Below are positions 21,251-33,394 of a stretch of 64,000 nt of DNA, piece after piece. Position 1 is the first letter of the stretch; the number at the start of each line of letters is the position of its first letter. The notes under the pieces are model-generated. The model did no database searches, had not been told where the DNA came from, and worked only from the letters and a program-made list of their open reading frames with translations. Source of the DNA: Panthera uncia (Eukaryota; Chordata; Mammalia; Carnivora; Felidae). Position numbers and translations under genes: made by a program. The stretch is from contig NW_026057584.1 in assembly GCF_023721935.1 (NCBI RefSeq), forward strand, positions 85,992,603 through 86,056,602, written 5' to 3'.

Positions 21251-24180
21251 TTTTGATATTTCTATAGTATTGCATTTATACACATAGACCTATACTTAAA
21301 TTCTTGTGTTTGTACACTAAACTACCTAAAAAGTTTTCATTGGCTAGATAACATATTGATTCTTTGTGTCCCCAATAATTCCTTGCCCGACACAACATAC
21401 TTAGAGTTAAAAATTATTTACGGAATTGAATCTAAGTGGGCTGATGGCCACCAAAAGAGAAAATCAATTTTAAAACCTACCATAATATTGTGTGTAATCA
21501 CAAGGCTAATTTTAAAAATAAGATATTCTGCTTATTCTTTAGCATTCTGTATACATTCCCTCTCATCAGATGAGCTTTCCTACAATTTCAGAGGAAATGG
21601 AAACCATGAAGCATGTATTTCCTCAACTTCCTCTAATCACTGCATTTTTATGTCCCATCATCCGCATATACACTCATTAAAATGCTCTTCCTTCTTTTTC
21701 AGGTTAATTTATGTACTTGAGCTACTGATTACACCCATCTGTCTTAGCCTCTGAGAACTTGTTGGGTTTCTGGATATACATATTTCCTTTGTTTCCTTTA
21801 TTTCCATTCCTTTTCTCTTCCCCTTCGCTTCAACATTCATGTGTCATCCCTTTTTTAGCTAATTGAAGACACCCATGACTCTTGATAAATTAAGTATGGC
21901 ACATCCACAGAGTGAAATACTGAGAGAATATTGAGAGAGAGAAAGAGACTTAAACAGTTTCTTATTTTTACTATGGAAACACGTCTAAGATATTACTAAA
22001 AGAAAAGCAAAGTGGAAGGGTATGTATAATGTTTCCCTTAATGTAATAAAGGAGAGTATATGCACATACATTATATATAGTCATATGTGCATATAGGCTT
22101 TTTGCATTAAAAAACTGTGAAAAATTTTAAAAAATAACTATGAAAAGTGGTTGCCTATTGGGTTATAGTAGAGGTGAATAGCAGTATATAGAAATGGGAA
22201 CATAATAAAGATTTTTTTTCTAAAATTTTTATATTTAGGTTTTATTCTGGTTTTGAACCATCTTGCTCCATCATCTTTTCTTAAATTCAAAACAAACAAA
22301 ACAAAAATCAAAAATACTGTCATAAACTGAAAAAGAAAAAAAACAATCTTTATAACCACAGCCCATATAAGAACCTCAAGGCACTTGGGGAGGGGAGCTA
22401 GCACCCGATGTTACAAGAATATCTACCTTCACAGACTGTAACCATTTCTGTAAACTACCCTGAAGAGTATGTCACCAACAGGGAGATACACGGGAAAAGT
22501 AAATAAATAAACCGTGATGCTGGACAGCCCATCTACATGCAAAATGTGGACATTCAATTTATGTATTTCCCTGCTTAACGATACTGTTGTTCTTTATAAC
22601 CCTTAGTCATAATCTGCTCAGCAGGCCAACCCTATCAGGATCTCAAACTGTCTTTCTGGCCTTACCTCCTACTACTGTAGTTGTAGCTAACAAAACTAGT
22701 CAAAAACAAAAACAAAACTAGATTCTTCCTCTGACATTTTGTGCCCGGGCACATTCCCTTCCTGTCCTCAAACTCTGAATCCTACCTCTGTCTGAAAACT
22801 ACTACAAATCTTTCCTCCCAAACTGTCCTGATTTCTCTGATAGGACATAATCAAATGATGTCACAACTGGAAATTCTCTACTTAATTTCCTGGCACATTA
22901 CAGAAATACAAAATGTTTCCTGGATTGCTGAATCCTAATAGAACATTCTTTACATCTTTTTTATGGTACTTGACACATTTCACTTGTATTATAACTGTTA
23001 ACATAATGATCCCACTAGATTATAGACTTTTAGAAGAAAAACATTGTGTTCACCTGTTCAAGACAGGTGTTCATATATGAGGTACCTCTTGAAAAATACT
23101 TTAAAATTCAGTTTAATTGAAACACTTCATTCAGATCTATCTTTAAACTGATACTCTATATCTGTCTGATTATGAAGTGTGGAGAATTCGAATAAGCAGC
23201 ATTTTTAAGTGTGACCATAAGTGGCTGTGTAGTAGAGTCACCCTTTCTTCTGAGGAAAGCATTTTCGTTTCTATGTGTGAAGACCCCTCCATTCAGCTAA
23301 GAGTACACATGTTGCCGGGTCAGGCGGCTCCTCGATGCAAAAGAAGGCCGGTGACCTAGTCCAGTCACTTAATGGTGTTTGTGTCTTAGAGTCCACGATT
23401 AGCTCCACTATGGTCATGTGGCAAAATTCAGTCAAGTCAGATCCCAATCTGAGACTTTTACTGTGGTGATAGGGGAAAGCCAATCTTCTGCAACAGGGTC
23501 TGAAAGGTCAAATGTAAACCTAAAGCTTTCTTGTCAACTCTGTAAGATTCTGTCAGAGAGGGCTTATAGCACAGTGCGGAAAAATTGAAAAACAAAAAAC
23601 AAGCAAACAAAAAAACTAAGAAATAAAGAAAATAAAACCCAATCTTAATTATGCTGTGTGAGCTCCTGGATCCCACCATGCCTGACTTCTCTTTCCTTGG
23701 ATTTTTCAGTTCTACAAATCAATGCCTATCTCTGGTGCCTAAGCTAATATTAATTCAAATCTATCATTTGAAAACAAAGGCATTTTGCCAACTCTAACCT
23801 GAAATGTAGAATACTTGTAAGTATATTTTCAAGTCTAGCTATATAATATTTATTGTGCAGTGCAAAAAAAAAAAAATATGTTTCTGGTACCCAAAGCTTT
23901 AAATTCAGAGTATTAAATGGTTTAAAAAAATACACATAACTGATTATGTTAAATATTTTCTAAGTGTATGGGGATATCAAAATAATCTTAAGACATAGTA
24001 CAATTAATTTTCAGCCACTACAAGATGGTATATATTTGCATAGGAATACATTATAGAAATGGACACATTTCTGCCAAATATTTACCCCCCCAACTATTTG
24101 CCATGGTATAATTCTTTTCACTTGACTGCAGTCCTCAACATGTAGCCGTTCTTTGGATCCTATCTGTTGAGAGACCTTAT
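21251..24180. other. Unassigned AT-rich DNA
   Basis: About 2.9 kb has no SINE, no recognisable LINE and no credible coding exon. Frames such as 21356-21754 (132 codons) show no domain and no codon signal I can defend. Confidence 0.5.
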
Positions 24181-24193
24181 TAAAATTATACCA

Positions 24194-24422
24194 GGGGCAC
24201 CTGAGTGGCTCAGTCGGTTAAGCGTTCGGCTTCAGATCAGGTCATGATCTCATCGTTCATGAGTTTAAGCCCTGCATCAGGCTCTATGCTGACAGCTCAG
24301 AGCCTGGAGCCTGTTTCAGATTCTGTGTCTCCCTCTCCCTCTGCCCCTCCTCTGTTCACCCTCTGTGTCTCTATCCCTTTCAAAAATAAGCAAACATTAA
24401 AAAATATTAAAGAAAAAGTAAA
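24194..24422 (+). mobile_element. CanSINE
   Basis: Full-length felid SINE from 'ggggcacctgagtggctcag' to its A-rich tail. The target-site duplication 'taaaattatacca' (13 bp) is perfect at 24181-24193 and 24423-24435. Confidence 0.94.
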
Positions 24423-27412
24423 TAAAATTATACCAGACAGGGTAGGGGAGGCCTAAGAAGTAAAAAGAAACAAAGCTCTCCTGGGAGCATGATATCTTTA
24501 TCATATGCCCTAGGTGCTGAGAAAGAGGATGAGTAGGTTTTAAGGACAATGGGAATGGGATGGAAGGAGCCAAGTGTGGTCTGTCCTTCTAGGTACCAAG
24601 GCTGGGAGACCCTAAATTAGGGACAGATCAGGACACTCCAAAACAAAGCATAAAAAGGGAATAAAAGGAGGAAATACCATAGAAAAAAGTATCTTTTCTG
24701 AATTTTGCAGAATACTGGCCCCAAGTGGAAAAGCATGATATACTTTTAATAAATCAGTTTTGAAATTACTCTCCAAATGAGATTCTCTGCGTTGTTTCAT
24801 TTCACCAAAATGTGTTTATTTATTCACTTAAAATGTATAAAGGTATAGTAACCTATAGTACCTCATTTTTAAGTGACTCTATTTAAGATTTTGTATATTC
24901 AAGAGATAATGCGTTACTTGTTTTTGCAAATAATTCTGAGAGTATCTTAGTTTATGTCTATCATCTCTAATTGTTGCTCTTTATAACTCTATACTAAGCT
25001 ACGTTTATTTCATTCTTAGTTTTATAAATTCTTCATAAGATACTTATATTTAATTTGACCGTTTCTGCAAGAAACAATCATCTTACAAAGAATTTGGCTT
25101 TCATAAATATGAAATGGTTTAAAAAACTGCAGTGGACATTTTTTCAGTGCCAAACACTTCTGTGGATTCACTCTTGCTAATATGTAAGTACTACATATAT
25201 TTATTCATGTGATGTTCTTTTATAATAAAATGAAATAAAGTAATAACATATCAACCAAAACTATCTGAATTACACAGCTTTTGTAGATGCAGAGGTTCAG
25301 AACCACAATATTGAAGACAGATTTAAATAATGCTTTCCATTGTGTGGAAATGTAACAAATTGAAAAGCTAATCAGAATATCAAAGCAAATATATATTACC
25401 AGGGTCTCCCTTTTTCCTTTCACAATAACAATAAAAGATGTATTGAACACCAAGTCCTAATCTCCATTTTTCTGTGATCCTTTTAATAGTCAACAAGTAA
25501 CTAGCCTCAGTATTGACAACTGAAGAGGTCTTAAAATAGAGTGTACTAATATGCCTAATAATTTCCTACTAAATTGACCATATCAAAAACATTTATATGT
25601 GTCTTTCAATAAAAGATAATAAAGGAAAAGAATTGTTACCACTTATCAACTGCGTAACCATTTTTTAATAACACACAAAAAAATAGGTGTTGTGGGGCCA
25701 TCACTTCCCCCATTCAACAGCACAATAAAAATAATATTAGGGAAGAGTATATCATATCTCATGCTTTTATTAAAATTCTTTCAAAAATTGACACTCGGAT
25801 TTATTTTAGGTATTTGTCTCTGAGATTAGCAGCACTTTATATTTTTGTACATATGTTACAGAACACAAAGACATTTTGTAAAAGGAAGAAGTTAGTATAA
25901 AAGATAAGTTCTTTTCACTTTAAGATTAACAAATCCTTTTCATTTCTAAGGTTATTATTTTGGAAAACTTCAAAGAAAGAAAATTACATAATTATATGAA
26001 TAACAAAAATATATCCTAATTTGCCCCTTTTCCCAAAAGTAACCTTCAATAAAGGTTCTTTTTTAAACAGAGAATTTTGCTAGTGAAATAGAAACTTGCC
26101 CTCATTTCACCCTATATCTTAAATAAAATTTAGGAAAATAATATAAAATATTCAAGTGTCATAACAAAGAGCTTTGTTTTGCATTTTAAAACTTTCCTGT
26201 TTTTTAATAGTTATTTAAAAAACTACACATTTGATAAACTACAACTTTGCAAAGGCTTCTAATGTTAACTTTAACCCAACACTTTATACTGGATAACTTC
26301 CGTGCTGCAACTCAGAGGTTATTTCTTATTGTTATAAAGTGCCTTTTTCTCTTTCCTTATCTGGATCCTGAATAGTACATATTTTGTAAAACGATCAGTT
26401 GAAGATGCAAAGTCCCTTATTTTCTCTACTAGTTAATTTTAAAAGCACTTTCAAACTAAAACTATACCTTACTCTGTCTTTAACAGTTTAGTACAAAATC
26501 TTAGCAAATGATTCTATTGTGATATCTTTTAAGGGGCTTTTGAACTTGGCAGTTGCAAATATAAAAAGAATATTCTTTTCTACACCAAGGAAACAAACAG
26601 ATGTTTTAATCACAGGTGAAAACACATTTTCATAGAAATATTTGTATATTCACACCAGAGCGTAGGACACCGCCAAACATTTTCATGTTTAAATTTCATG
26701 TTCACTGTAAAGTTAAATTTTGCTTACCTTTTCTCGGTGATCACTTGTTATTGAAACTGCCATCAACTTCCAACTGTTAATGACTCTTTCAACAAAAACG
26801 GAAAACAGTAAAGTCACATGTCATAAGAGTAGGCCTATGTTGGATGCTGCTTAATTTCAGTACTGGAGAAAAAAAAAAAAAAAAGGCGGGGGGGTTGGGG
26901 CGAGCACAAAAAACTTTAAAATAAAACCACTTCCTGCGTAGAGACGGTTAACCACATACACATCATTACTCGATTTGAAGAAATTGCCTTGTATAGTCAA
27001 CAATATTTTTATTTTTCAATGTGCTTTTCAATTTTCAAACACTACTACATTTCTACAGGTTTCATCAATTCTGGTTTAATGGGGAAAATGTGTGGTTAAA
27101 AATGTAGCAGGGGGAGGAGCAGGAGGGTAAGCAAGGAGGGAACTTCCTCTTTCTCTCCTTCTAGCAAGAGCTTCAAACCTAAGTCTCTGCTATCCTCTGT
27201 TGGCGTGAGTATATTCACATAGCACCAAGAGGCCCCGCTTATTGACGGGGAAGCCGAGAAGCCACTTCCAATTCACGAGCTGATAATTCCGTCTCGTGGA
27301 CGGACCAACAAAGAGGTGCTCCAGTTACTAAATACAATGTCTCGGACAGGTTGCTGACGAACTTCAGAGAACACAGCCCAGGGCCCCAGTGCCACCTGGA
27401 GGAAAGAAGCGT

Positions 27413-27430
27413 GCTTATCTAGCACGTGCT
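27413..27430. promoter_or_regulatory. Palindromic E-box-like motif
   Basis: 'agcacgtgct' (27420-27429) is a perfect 10-bp palindrome centred on the E-box CACGTG, inside the GC-richer island. A short hairpin 'ccccg'...'cgggg' lies nearby at 27233-27250. Function is unknown and both may be incidental. Confidence 0.25.
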
Positions 27431-27543
27431 GTGACACTCGCTTTGGTGGTGGCTCCCACACTGGTGTGTCCTCTCTGGCAGTTTCCTAAGCAGTTCTGAA
27501 ATCTGATGAGATTTTGCTCTAGCCGAATGATTTTTTGTGTGGC
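27415..27543 (-). CDS. Weak candidate terminal exon, 42 codons
   Basis: On the minus strand a T-rich tract ends in AAATCAG at 27544-27550, a plausible splice acceptor. The following phase-0 frame is open for 42 codons to a TAA at 27415-27417. The residues include 'KIIRLEQNLIRFQNC', a short amphipathic run, and end in 'SVTARAR'. I do not recognise the protein and see no upstream exon. A 42-codon frame after a random AG is common, so this may well be chance. The circumstantial support is its place in a GC-richer island next to a long repeat-free AT-rich stretch that could serve as a 3' UTR. Confidence 0.2.
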   Translation of the reverse strand, partial: ATQKIIRLEQNLIRFQNCLGNCQRGHTSVGATTKASVTARAR

Positions 27544-27903
27544 CTGATTTAAGAAGAAAAATAAAATAAAGGATAAAAAGGGTGTCATTTTTGGCAAGCT
27601 GCTATGTGCTCATTTGTGTCAAACTTCAACCAATCTCAGACATATTTTTTGGGGGGGGGCGGCTCTCAACAATAACTGTAGGATGGGCATCTTTATTGAA
27701 CCATGGAGTTCAAGAAATAAGTTCCTGGATGTCCAGGCTTGGCTGGTTTTGTGAGATTTGCAGGATACTCACAAAGGGAAAAGCTCCCCTTCCAAATATA
27801 TGAGAAAGTTAAATCACAACCTCTTGTCATACAAACCAATTAGCCTGGAAATCTGTGTAATAGCTCTCAGTGGTGTGGAATGTTTGGCACACATAAAGAC
27901 AAT

Positions 27904-27904
27904 C

Positions 27905-27935
<31 letters not shown>

Positions 27936-27946
27936 CACACACACAT
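27904..27946. repeat. (TA)n/(CA)n microsatellite
   Basis: A compound dinucleotide repeat: TA units interrupted by 'catata', then CA units. It is likely polymorphic. Confidence 0.9.
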
Positions 27947-28149
27947 ATTTGTTACATGTGGCCCAAGTGAAGGATGGCATGTCCCTACAAATTGATCTAA
28001 TTTCTCCAAGACCTCCTTTTCAAAATTATATTTCAGACTGACTCTAGATCTTACTATCAATTGTCATTCTGGGATGCACCTTTTTAAGTGTTTAAAGCCG
28101 TGAAGTTTGTACTCAATATTCTCCTTAAGACTGAGGAAAAACTGGAAAG

Positions 28150-28262
28150 AACATGATATTGAAAGGGAGGAAATCAGAATTCAGGCCTCAATTCTGACAC
28201 AGCTATTTATTTAACCTTGGCCAAGTCACTTCAGTTCTCTGAGATTCGGGTTATTTTTGATA
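28150..28262 (+). repeat. MIR (plus orientation)
   Basis: The MIR core is clear in 'ttaaccttggccaagtcact' (28211-28230), followed by 'tcagttctctgagattcggg'. Confidence 0.75.
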
Positions 28263-28479
28263 TTCCGAACACACAAATAAAAACCGTCTCTCTGCCAGGG
28301 TAAAAGTGAAGTTCTGGTTCACAAACCTGGCGGCTTCCCGGTGAAATCTGAAACTGGCTTCCATTCAGAGGCCAAGGAGAGACGGAAGAGAGAGGGAGCC
28401 CCTCCAGATGGGTAGGTTGCAGGTTTAATAAGCAAGGGAACTCACTTGCGAAGCTGGTCTTAGGAGGCCACATGACAAG

Positions 28480-28870
28480 TAGATCTCCGCACCAGAATCT
28501 TAAAAGTTTATTTAGAGGCCTTAACTGAGTTCATCTCATATTCCCTCCGGGCAGCCTTAGCCACACATACTCTTTCAAAGCTGCATCCTTAAAAAGACTC
28601 CCACTGTGGGAACTGTGGGCAGAATGTACATTTCAAGGACAGAGGAGGGGCTAAGGAGCCTGATTGCCCAGGTGTGGTTCCTGGGTCAACCTGGGGTCAA
28701 GTCCTCTTGATGACCTCCTCTGACATCTCTCTCCTGACCGGCTCTTAACATCTTTCATGCCCGCCCCCGCTTATAATGTGTGCTGAGAGTTAACAAGAGG
28801 TTTTATTAGCTGGGAGGTGGCTAGTCTCATGGTTGTGTGGCTGCATAGGGGGCAGATACCACAGCAACAA
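28480..28870 (-). repeat. ERV 3' LTR-like block
   Basis: This block lies immediately downstream, in sense, of a degraded env. On the minus strand it contains a TTATAA motif (about 28769-28774), then a TTTTTAA motif. An AATAAA polyadenylation signal (28507-28512) follows close to the expected R region. The ends are not sharply definable and no second LTR was found to compare. Confidence 0.5.
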
Positions 28871-28929
28871 TATAGAAACATACAAGAGAAAAAACATAGA
28901 TTAAGATGATGATTTTAAAAATAAGTAGC

Positions 28930-29773
28930 AATTTTTTTTTTTAATGAGAGCTGCATGCTTTAAACCCTTGATTTAAGTCCCCTAGGCTGTGGTTCAGAGT
29001 GTTGTTTGTATTTTCATGTGAATTAATAAACATCAGCAGACTCATTTTGTTTGGAGAATGGAGAAATGCCTCCTTGTGAGGCAATAATGATGTTCCAGGT
29101 CATCTCATTTGGGAGGACAGCTTTTCTCATTGGAGACATTTTAGGGTTCAGTAAAGACAGGTTTTGATGGCTATCATTTAAGGCTTGTTGGGTGAATTTA
29201 GTAGGGGCTTCTATGTGTGCTACAGCATCCTATAGGCCCACGCAGGGGACAAAGATGGTGGCCAAGTAATTGTACCAACGGAAAACTAAAAGTGTCTTGA
29301 GAGGAAAGTTGGCAGTTTTTGTTACTGTGGGGGGATTCTCCCCTATGTCCAGGGAAAACCCAGAGTGTAGTGACCCAAACACCCAGGTGAAAGCCATGGC
29401 CAAAGGTTTGTGCCATATAACCACTGGGTTTCATTTGGGGATACCCAATGAACACCTGAGACGCCATATCAGTCAGTGCCAAGCCAGCCACTATCCTCTG
29501 ATATGACAGAATGACTATATTGTTCTCATGATCTTTATCCCATATCTCTAGTGTGTCTGGGTTGGTGTTATTTAGAGCGATTTTTCTGTTCCCAGCATAA
29601 GAGTTCCTTGGCGTTCAAATGCCCATAACCCAGGGTGAGCTACACCAACCTGTCCCAATCAGAACACAGCCACCCACGGCTCTGATAGTGGCATTTTCAG
29701 GGCCCTTTTGGTCAGCCGTTTGATGGGCTGCCTGCAGTTGGATTAACAAAAAAGGAATACCCACGCCCAACAT
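28930..29773 (-). pseudogene. env-like: ERV env remnant
   Basis: From an ATG at 29773 the minus strand encodes a hydrophobic signal-like start, then an 'ATIRAVGGCVLIGTGWC' segment and Trp/Gly-rich surface-unit-like sequence to about 29198. A transmembrane-subunit-like heptad region with the 'QALNDSHQNLSLLN' and 'ASQGG' motifs follows to about 28985. At least one in-frame stop (near 29615) and frame changes around 29200-29450 break it. At about 280 codons it is shorter than usual retroviral env proteins, so internal deletion is likely. It is not expected to be functional. Confidence 0.6.
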
Positions 29774-29874
29774 TATCGATAGTGTGTGCCACAGGCAAGG
29801 TTTTTGGATCAGTATTGGTAAGATCAGTTCTAGTTCTAGTTTGTTCTTCCTTCACGTATTAATTAGGGCTTTTC

Positions 29875-30089
29875 TTTTCTTTTTAAGTTTACTTGTTTTG
29901 AGAGAGAGAAAGGTAGAGAGAGTCATTGGGGGAGGGGCATAGAGAGGGGGAGGAGAGAATCCTAAGCAGGCTCCACACTGTCAGCACAGAGCCCAATATG
30001 GGGCTTGAATCTACAAACCATGAGATCATGACCTGGGCTGAAACCAAGAGTCAGATGCTTAACCCACTGAGCCACTCTGGTGCTCCACT
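29875..30089 (-). mobile_element. CanSINE inside the ERV
   Basis: Minus-strand SINE with a diverged tail, a GA-rich region, 'ctgtcagcacagagcccaat' and a head ending 'gagccactctggtgctcc'. The target-site duplication 'ttagggcttttc' is at 29863-29874 and 30090-30101. It separates the pol-derived and env-derived parts of the ERV. Confidence 0.9.
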
Positions 30090-30309
30090 TTAGGGCTTTT
30101 CAATCCTCTCCCTGGAATGGTGATACCCACCATGTCAATCCTGACAAACCAGAGAGGGACAGCTGCCCACATACCCAACAGCTAGATTGATTCCTTTGTC
30201 AGACATATGAGTGGGACCACTGTACAAAGGTATTTCTGTCAGGTGCCTATATCATAACTAGACTCCATAGGAGCAGGAGAAGTCCAGGTTGAAAAGACAA
30301 ATTTCCTAA

Positions 30310-30890
30310 GAATGTGTATGGGAAGGTCTTCCCCTTCTATACAAAGTATACTTGTGGCCTGATCCTTAGCTGTTAATGTGGCTGCAGCTTTAGGAATTTG
30401 AGCTGGTTGTACAGAACATACATGTTAGCATGGGCATGTAGCACTGTCAGACATGAGATGGACTGGAGGCTGGATATGCAAGACCACAACCCCCATCTTC
30501 TCCCCTCCTTTAATGGTGCATATTCCAACTCAAGTATAATGCATTTTTCTAGGTCTGGCTTATAGCAGGATGATGGGATCTTGGTGGAGATTAAGTAGTT
30601 ACCCTTCACCCAGGGATTTGATGTAACTCACCTATCCCAATAGGATGTCCCATTGTAAATTCCAGGAGAAAATGCCTTTTCCAGGTGTGATGGGGCTTAG
30701 CGTTCTCAGCAACATAACACATTAATATATGGTGAGGGTCAGGGCAATAGCTGTCTCCTGTGACTTCCATACCTATAGGATTGAGTGTCTCAGTAGGGGT
30801 CCCTAGTCTGGTATATGGGGCAACAGGTCTTACTGGTTAATCACTTAAATATATTAAATCTGGGACAGTATGTTAGTCCACTTGGCCAAG
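30310..30890 (-). pseudogene. ERV sequence between integrase and env
   Basis: Minus-strand frames here are broken (stops near 30595, 30560 and 30490). Coding-like stretches between the stops, such as 'GDSYCPDPHHILMCYVAENA', suggest decayed pol C-terminal sequence. I cannot name a domain with confidence. Confidence 0.4.
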
Positions 30891-30924
30891 GCAGTTTTAT
30901 TTGTTAGTAATTTAATCTATTGCT

Positions 30925-31200
30925 TTAAAATTTCATTTTTCCTATCAACCCTGATGCTTGCTGGTTATAGGGGATAAAACTTCCATTGAATGTCATGGTG
31001 TTTTGACCAGTATTGCATATCATGACCATTAAAATATGACCTTGATCACTGTTTATTTGATGAGGATATCCATACGTAGTACTCAGCTTCTCTAGTCCCC
31101 CAATGGTGCCAGCCCAGTTTGCACAACAGGAGAAAGCTTGGGTTAGTTCAGATTCAGTGTCCATATAAACCAAGACATATTTAGAACCCTCACTCTAAGG
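30925..31200 (-). pseudogene. pol-like: ERV integrase core remnant
   Basis: The minus-strand frame contains the start of a DDE integrase core (VYMDTES, first acidic residue), then 'TYGYPHQINSDQG' with the second catalytic Asp, then 'YNQQASGLI'. The catalytic Glu expected after the last motif is replaced, and a frame disturbance lies between SDQG and YNQQ. This is a non-functional fossil. Confidence 0.7.
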
Positions 31201-31517
31201 GCAGAGACCAATATTATTATTGATTTGCCTCCTTAGCCAGTTGGGAACTCTGTCAAGTGGTCCCAGACTCCTTCAGCAGTTGCCTTCCCACATGTCCAAT
31301 CTATTTTATCTACTGAAGGATTCATTGCTAGGTCTTGTGCTAAAACTAGGACATCAGCTTCTTGATTGTCAGGGGTTATTAGTACCTTATGATCCCACAT
31401 CTCCTTTAGGCTCTTGCAGGTGAACTCAAATGCCTTTCCATATATATTGACTCCACAAGGGTTTATTCATGATCACCCATTCCTTGGCTTCCCATTGTTC
31501 AAGTCATGGGGTTAATC

Positions 31518-31648
31518 TTTTTATATTTTATTATATTTTATTTTATTTTATTTTATTTTATTATTTTTAGAGAGAGAGTGTGTGTGAGAGCAGGGGAGAG
31601 GGGCACAGAGACAGAAAGTCTTAAACAGGCTCCATGCTCAGCATGGGT
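31518..31648 (-). mobile_element. CanSINE tail fragment with (TTTTA)n
   Basis: A (TTTTA)n tract (31518-31565) leads into a GA-rich SINE middle and 'aacaggctccatgctcagca'. The tRNA-like head is absent. It sits within the ERV RNase H region. Confidence 0.75.
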
Positions 31649-31814
31649 AGCCCTGCCCAAAGTTTTAATCCACTTCTCTAGTATTTTTGTCTCAGCAAAG
31701 GCAACTTGTAGTTCTGATCCCAAGGAGGAATAATTCCCAAATGATTTCCAAAAATGTTATGGTGGTGCCCATGCCTTGAATTTTCTGTTGGTTCGCTACC
31801 TACACTGTCCCTCA

Positions 31815-32200
31815 TAGATGTTCCAACAAAATCTGCAAAGTGTCCTGTAAGAGGGGTAAGTCTTCACAAGTTAATGTTATATTATTAATGTAATGGGCCC
31901 ATTTTACTGAGATGGGGAAGAACAGTAACAGGTCTCTTATCATCAGATGACATAATGTGAGCTGTGTAGGTAGCCTTGGGGAAGGACGTGAAAGGTCTCT
32001 TTTCGCCCCTCCCACGTGAAAGCAAATTAATCTTGTGACTCAGCATCCAGGAATGTACTGAAAAAGAGTGTGCTAAGTCCAGCACAACGTGGAATAATTC
32101 CAGAACCATGTCCAAGGTATTTAAGGTGGTGGCCATGGTGAGCACAGCAGAATGGAGGTGGTGAGGGGAAACATTACGTGGTTCACCTGTTCAATTCTCA
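31815..32200 (-). pseudogene. pol-like: ERV reverse transcriptase remnant
   Basis: The minus strand reads through RT palm motifs: 'HVVLDLAHSFS' (first catalytic Asp region, about 32100-32070) and 'YINNITLTCEDLPLLQDTL' (about 31900-31840). The second has degraded the catalytic YxDD box to YINN. Frame changes lie between the two. A trace of the RT connection/thumb continues toward 31650. It is inactive. Confidence 0.7.
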
Positions 32201-32251
32201 GTAGTAGTTTTGATTAAGAACAAGTAGACATGAAATGGAGACAAAAATATC

Positions 32252-32272
32252 TTTTTTTTTTTTTTTTTTTTT
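32252..32272. repeat. Poly(T) tract at ERV boundary
   Basis: 21 consecutive T at the point where retroviral similarity ends. It may be the A-tail scar of a separate minus-strand retro-insertion or an expanded microsatellite. Confidence 0.8.
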
Positions 32273-32407
32273 GGTATAAAATGGGAGGCCGACAACTTAG
32301 GCAGTGATCTACTTGGGTTTGATCTCTAGAAGGAGACGTACTTACTATGATTGTGATTAAGGTTCTATTTAGGGCTTCGACATTTGTGGCTTACCATGTT
32401 CACTCTT

Positions 32408-32640
32408 TCTAATCTAATATTTATTGACTGCTTGCGATAGATCAAGAATGGTATCAAGCACTTTACATTTTTTCTGTCATTTACTCCTCACAACAACTTT
32501 ATGAACTGAGCAATGTTATTATACTCTTTTTTTCTTTTTTTTTAATGAAGAAACTAAGGTTAAATTGCTGCCCCAATTAGTAAGGAGTAGAGCCAGGATT
32601 CAAATTTAGAAGCTCTGACTCCATAGCCCTTCTTCTAAAT
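32408..32640 (-). repeat. MIR (reverse orientation)
   Basis: The plus strand reads 'tatttattgactgcttgcga' (32418-32437), 'actcctcacaacaactttat' (32484-32503), 'atgaagaaactaag' (32545-32558), 'gtagagccaggattcaaatt' (32587-32606) and 'gctctgactcc'. This is reverse-complement MIR in the correct order. Confidence 0.75.
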
Positions 32641-33394
32641 TACTAGGTTATCTGCTAACTACTTGCTATGCAGCACAACTGAAAGTGAATAATACTGAGG
32701 AAAAGTTTCACCCCTGGTATTTCTTTTCACTTCTTCACTGACAGGATTAATAGACTTAACAGGTAAAAATCATTCTTGTGAATCACACTAAAATCAGATT
32801 TCTCTAAAAAGCTCTCTGCATTTTAAATCATTGTTGAAGAGACTGAAAGAATGGCTGGATAAATGGAAATGTATTATGTTCATAGATAAGAATCCTAACC
32901 ATGTAAATGCATCAATCTGCCTAATTCAATCAACAAGTAGATTCAGTAAAATCCCAATTATTATTGCAGCTAATGTTTTAAAGAACACAACAGGTTTTTT
33001 CCCCCAGATTTTCATAGAAAAATAAGTGTTTAAAAATACCTAAGTCCATTTTGAAACGGAAGATGACCCCTGTCAGATATTGACATAGTCCCAAGCCATA
33101 GGATTAAAAAACATTTCAGTGCTAGCCCAGAAACAGTTCAGAAAAAGACTGAATTTATTTGAGAACTTGATATATAACAAAGATAGCATCATAAGGTAAG
33201 CATGAAGAACAGATTGGTTAGTAGATGGTGTTGGCAAGACATAATCTCTAAATCAAGAAAAATAGAGTTAGGCCCCTACCTTAGACCACATGCAAAGGAG
33301 GACCCTAGATGCGTTAAAATCTACATTTGAAAGGTAAAACCACAATGCTGATACAGTAAAATGACAGAAAATATTTTTGGAATAAAGGAACTTT

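Larger units (their letters stand above)
24436..27900. other. Repeat-poor stretch, possible conserved or UTR DNA
   Basis: About 3.5 kb lacks any recognisable SINE, LINE or LTR, although the window averages a SINE every ~2.5 kb. It is very AT-rich to about 26870. It then has an A-run followed by a G-rich stretch ('ggcgggggggttggggcg', 26885-26902). A moderately GC- and CpG-richer island follows at about 27100-27500. The pattern is compatible with a 3' UTR or regulatory DNA under constraint, but that is inference only. Confidence 0.4.
28480..32245 (-). mobile_element. Degraded endogenous retrovirus, 5'-truncated
   Basis: Fossil retroviral coding segments occur in genomic order on the minus strand: RT (about 32160-31815), RNase H/integrase start (about 31800-31200), integrase core (31173-30925), envelope (about 29773-28930) and an LTR-like end. 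Gag, protease and a 5' LTR are not seen; the block begins near a T-run at 32252-32272. Every segment has stops, frameshifts or lost catalytic residues. The presence of env argues against a MaLR-type element, but I cannot fix the class. Two SINEs (29875-30089 and 31518-31648) interrupt it. Confidence 0.7.
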
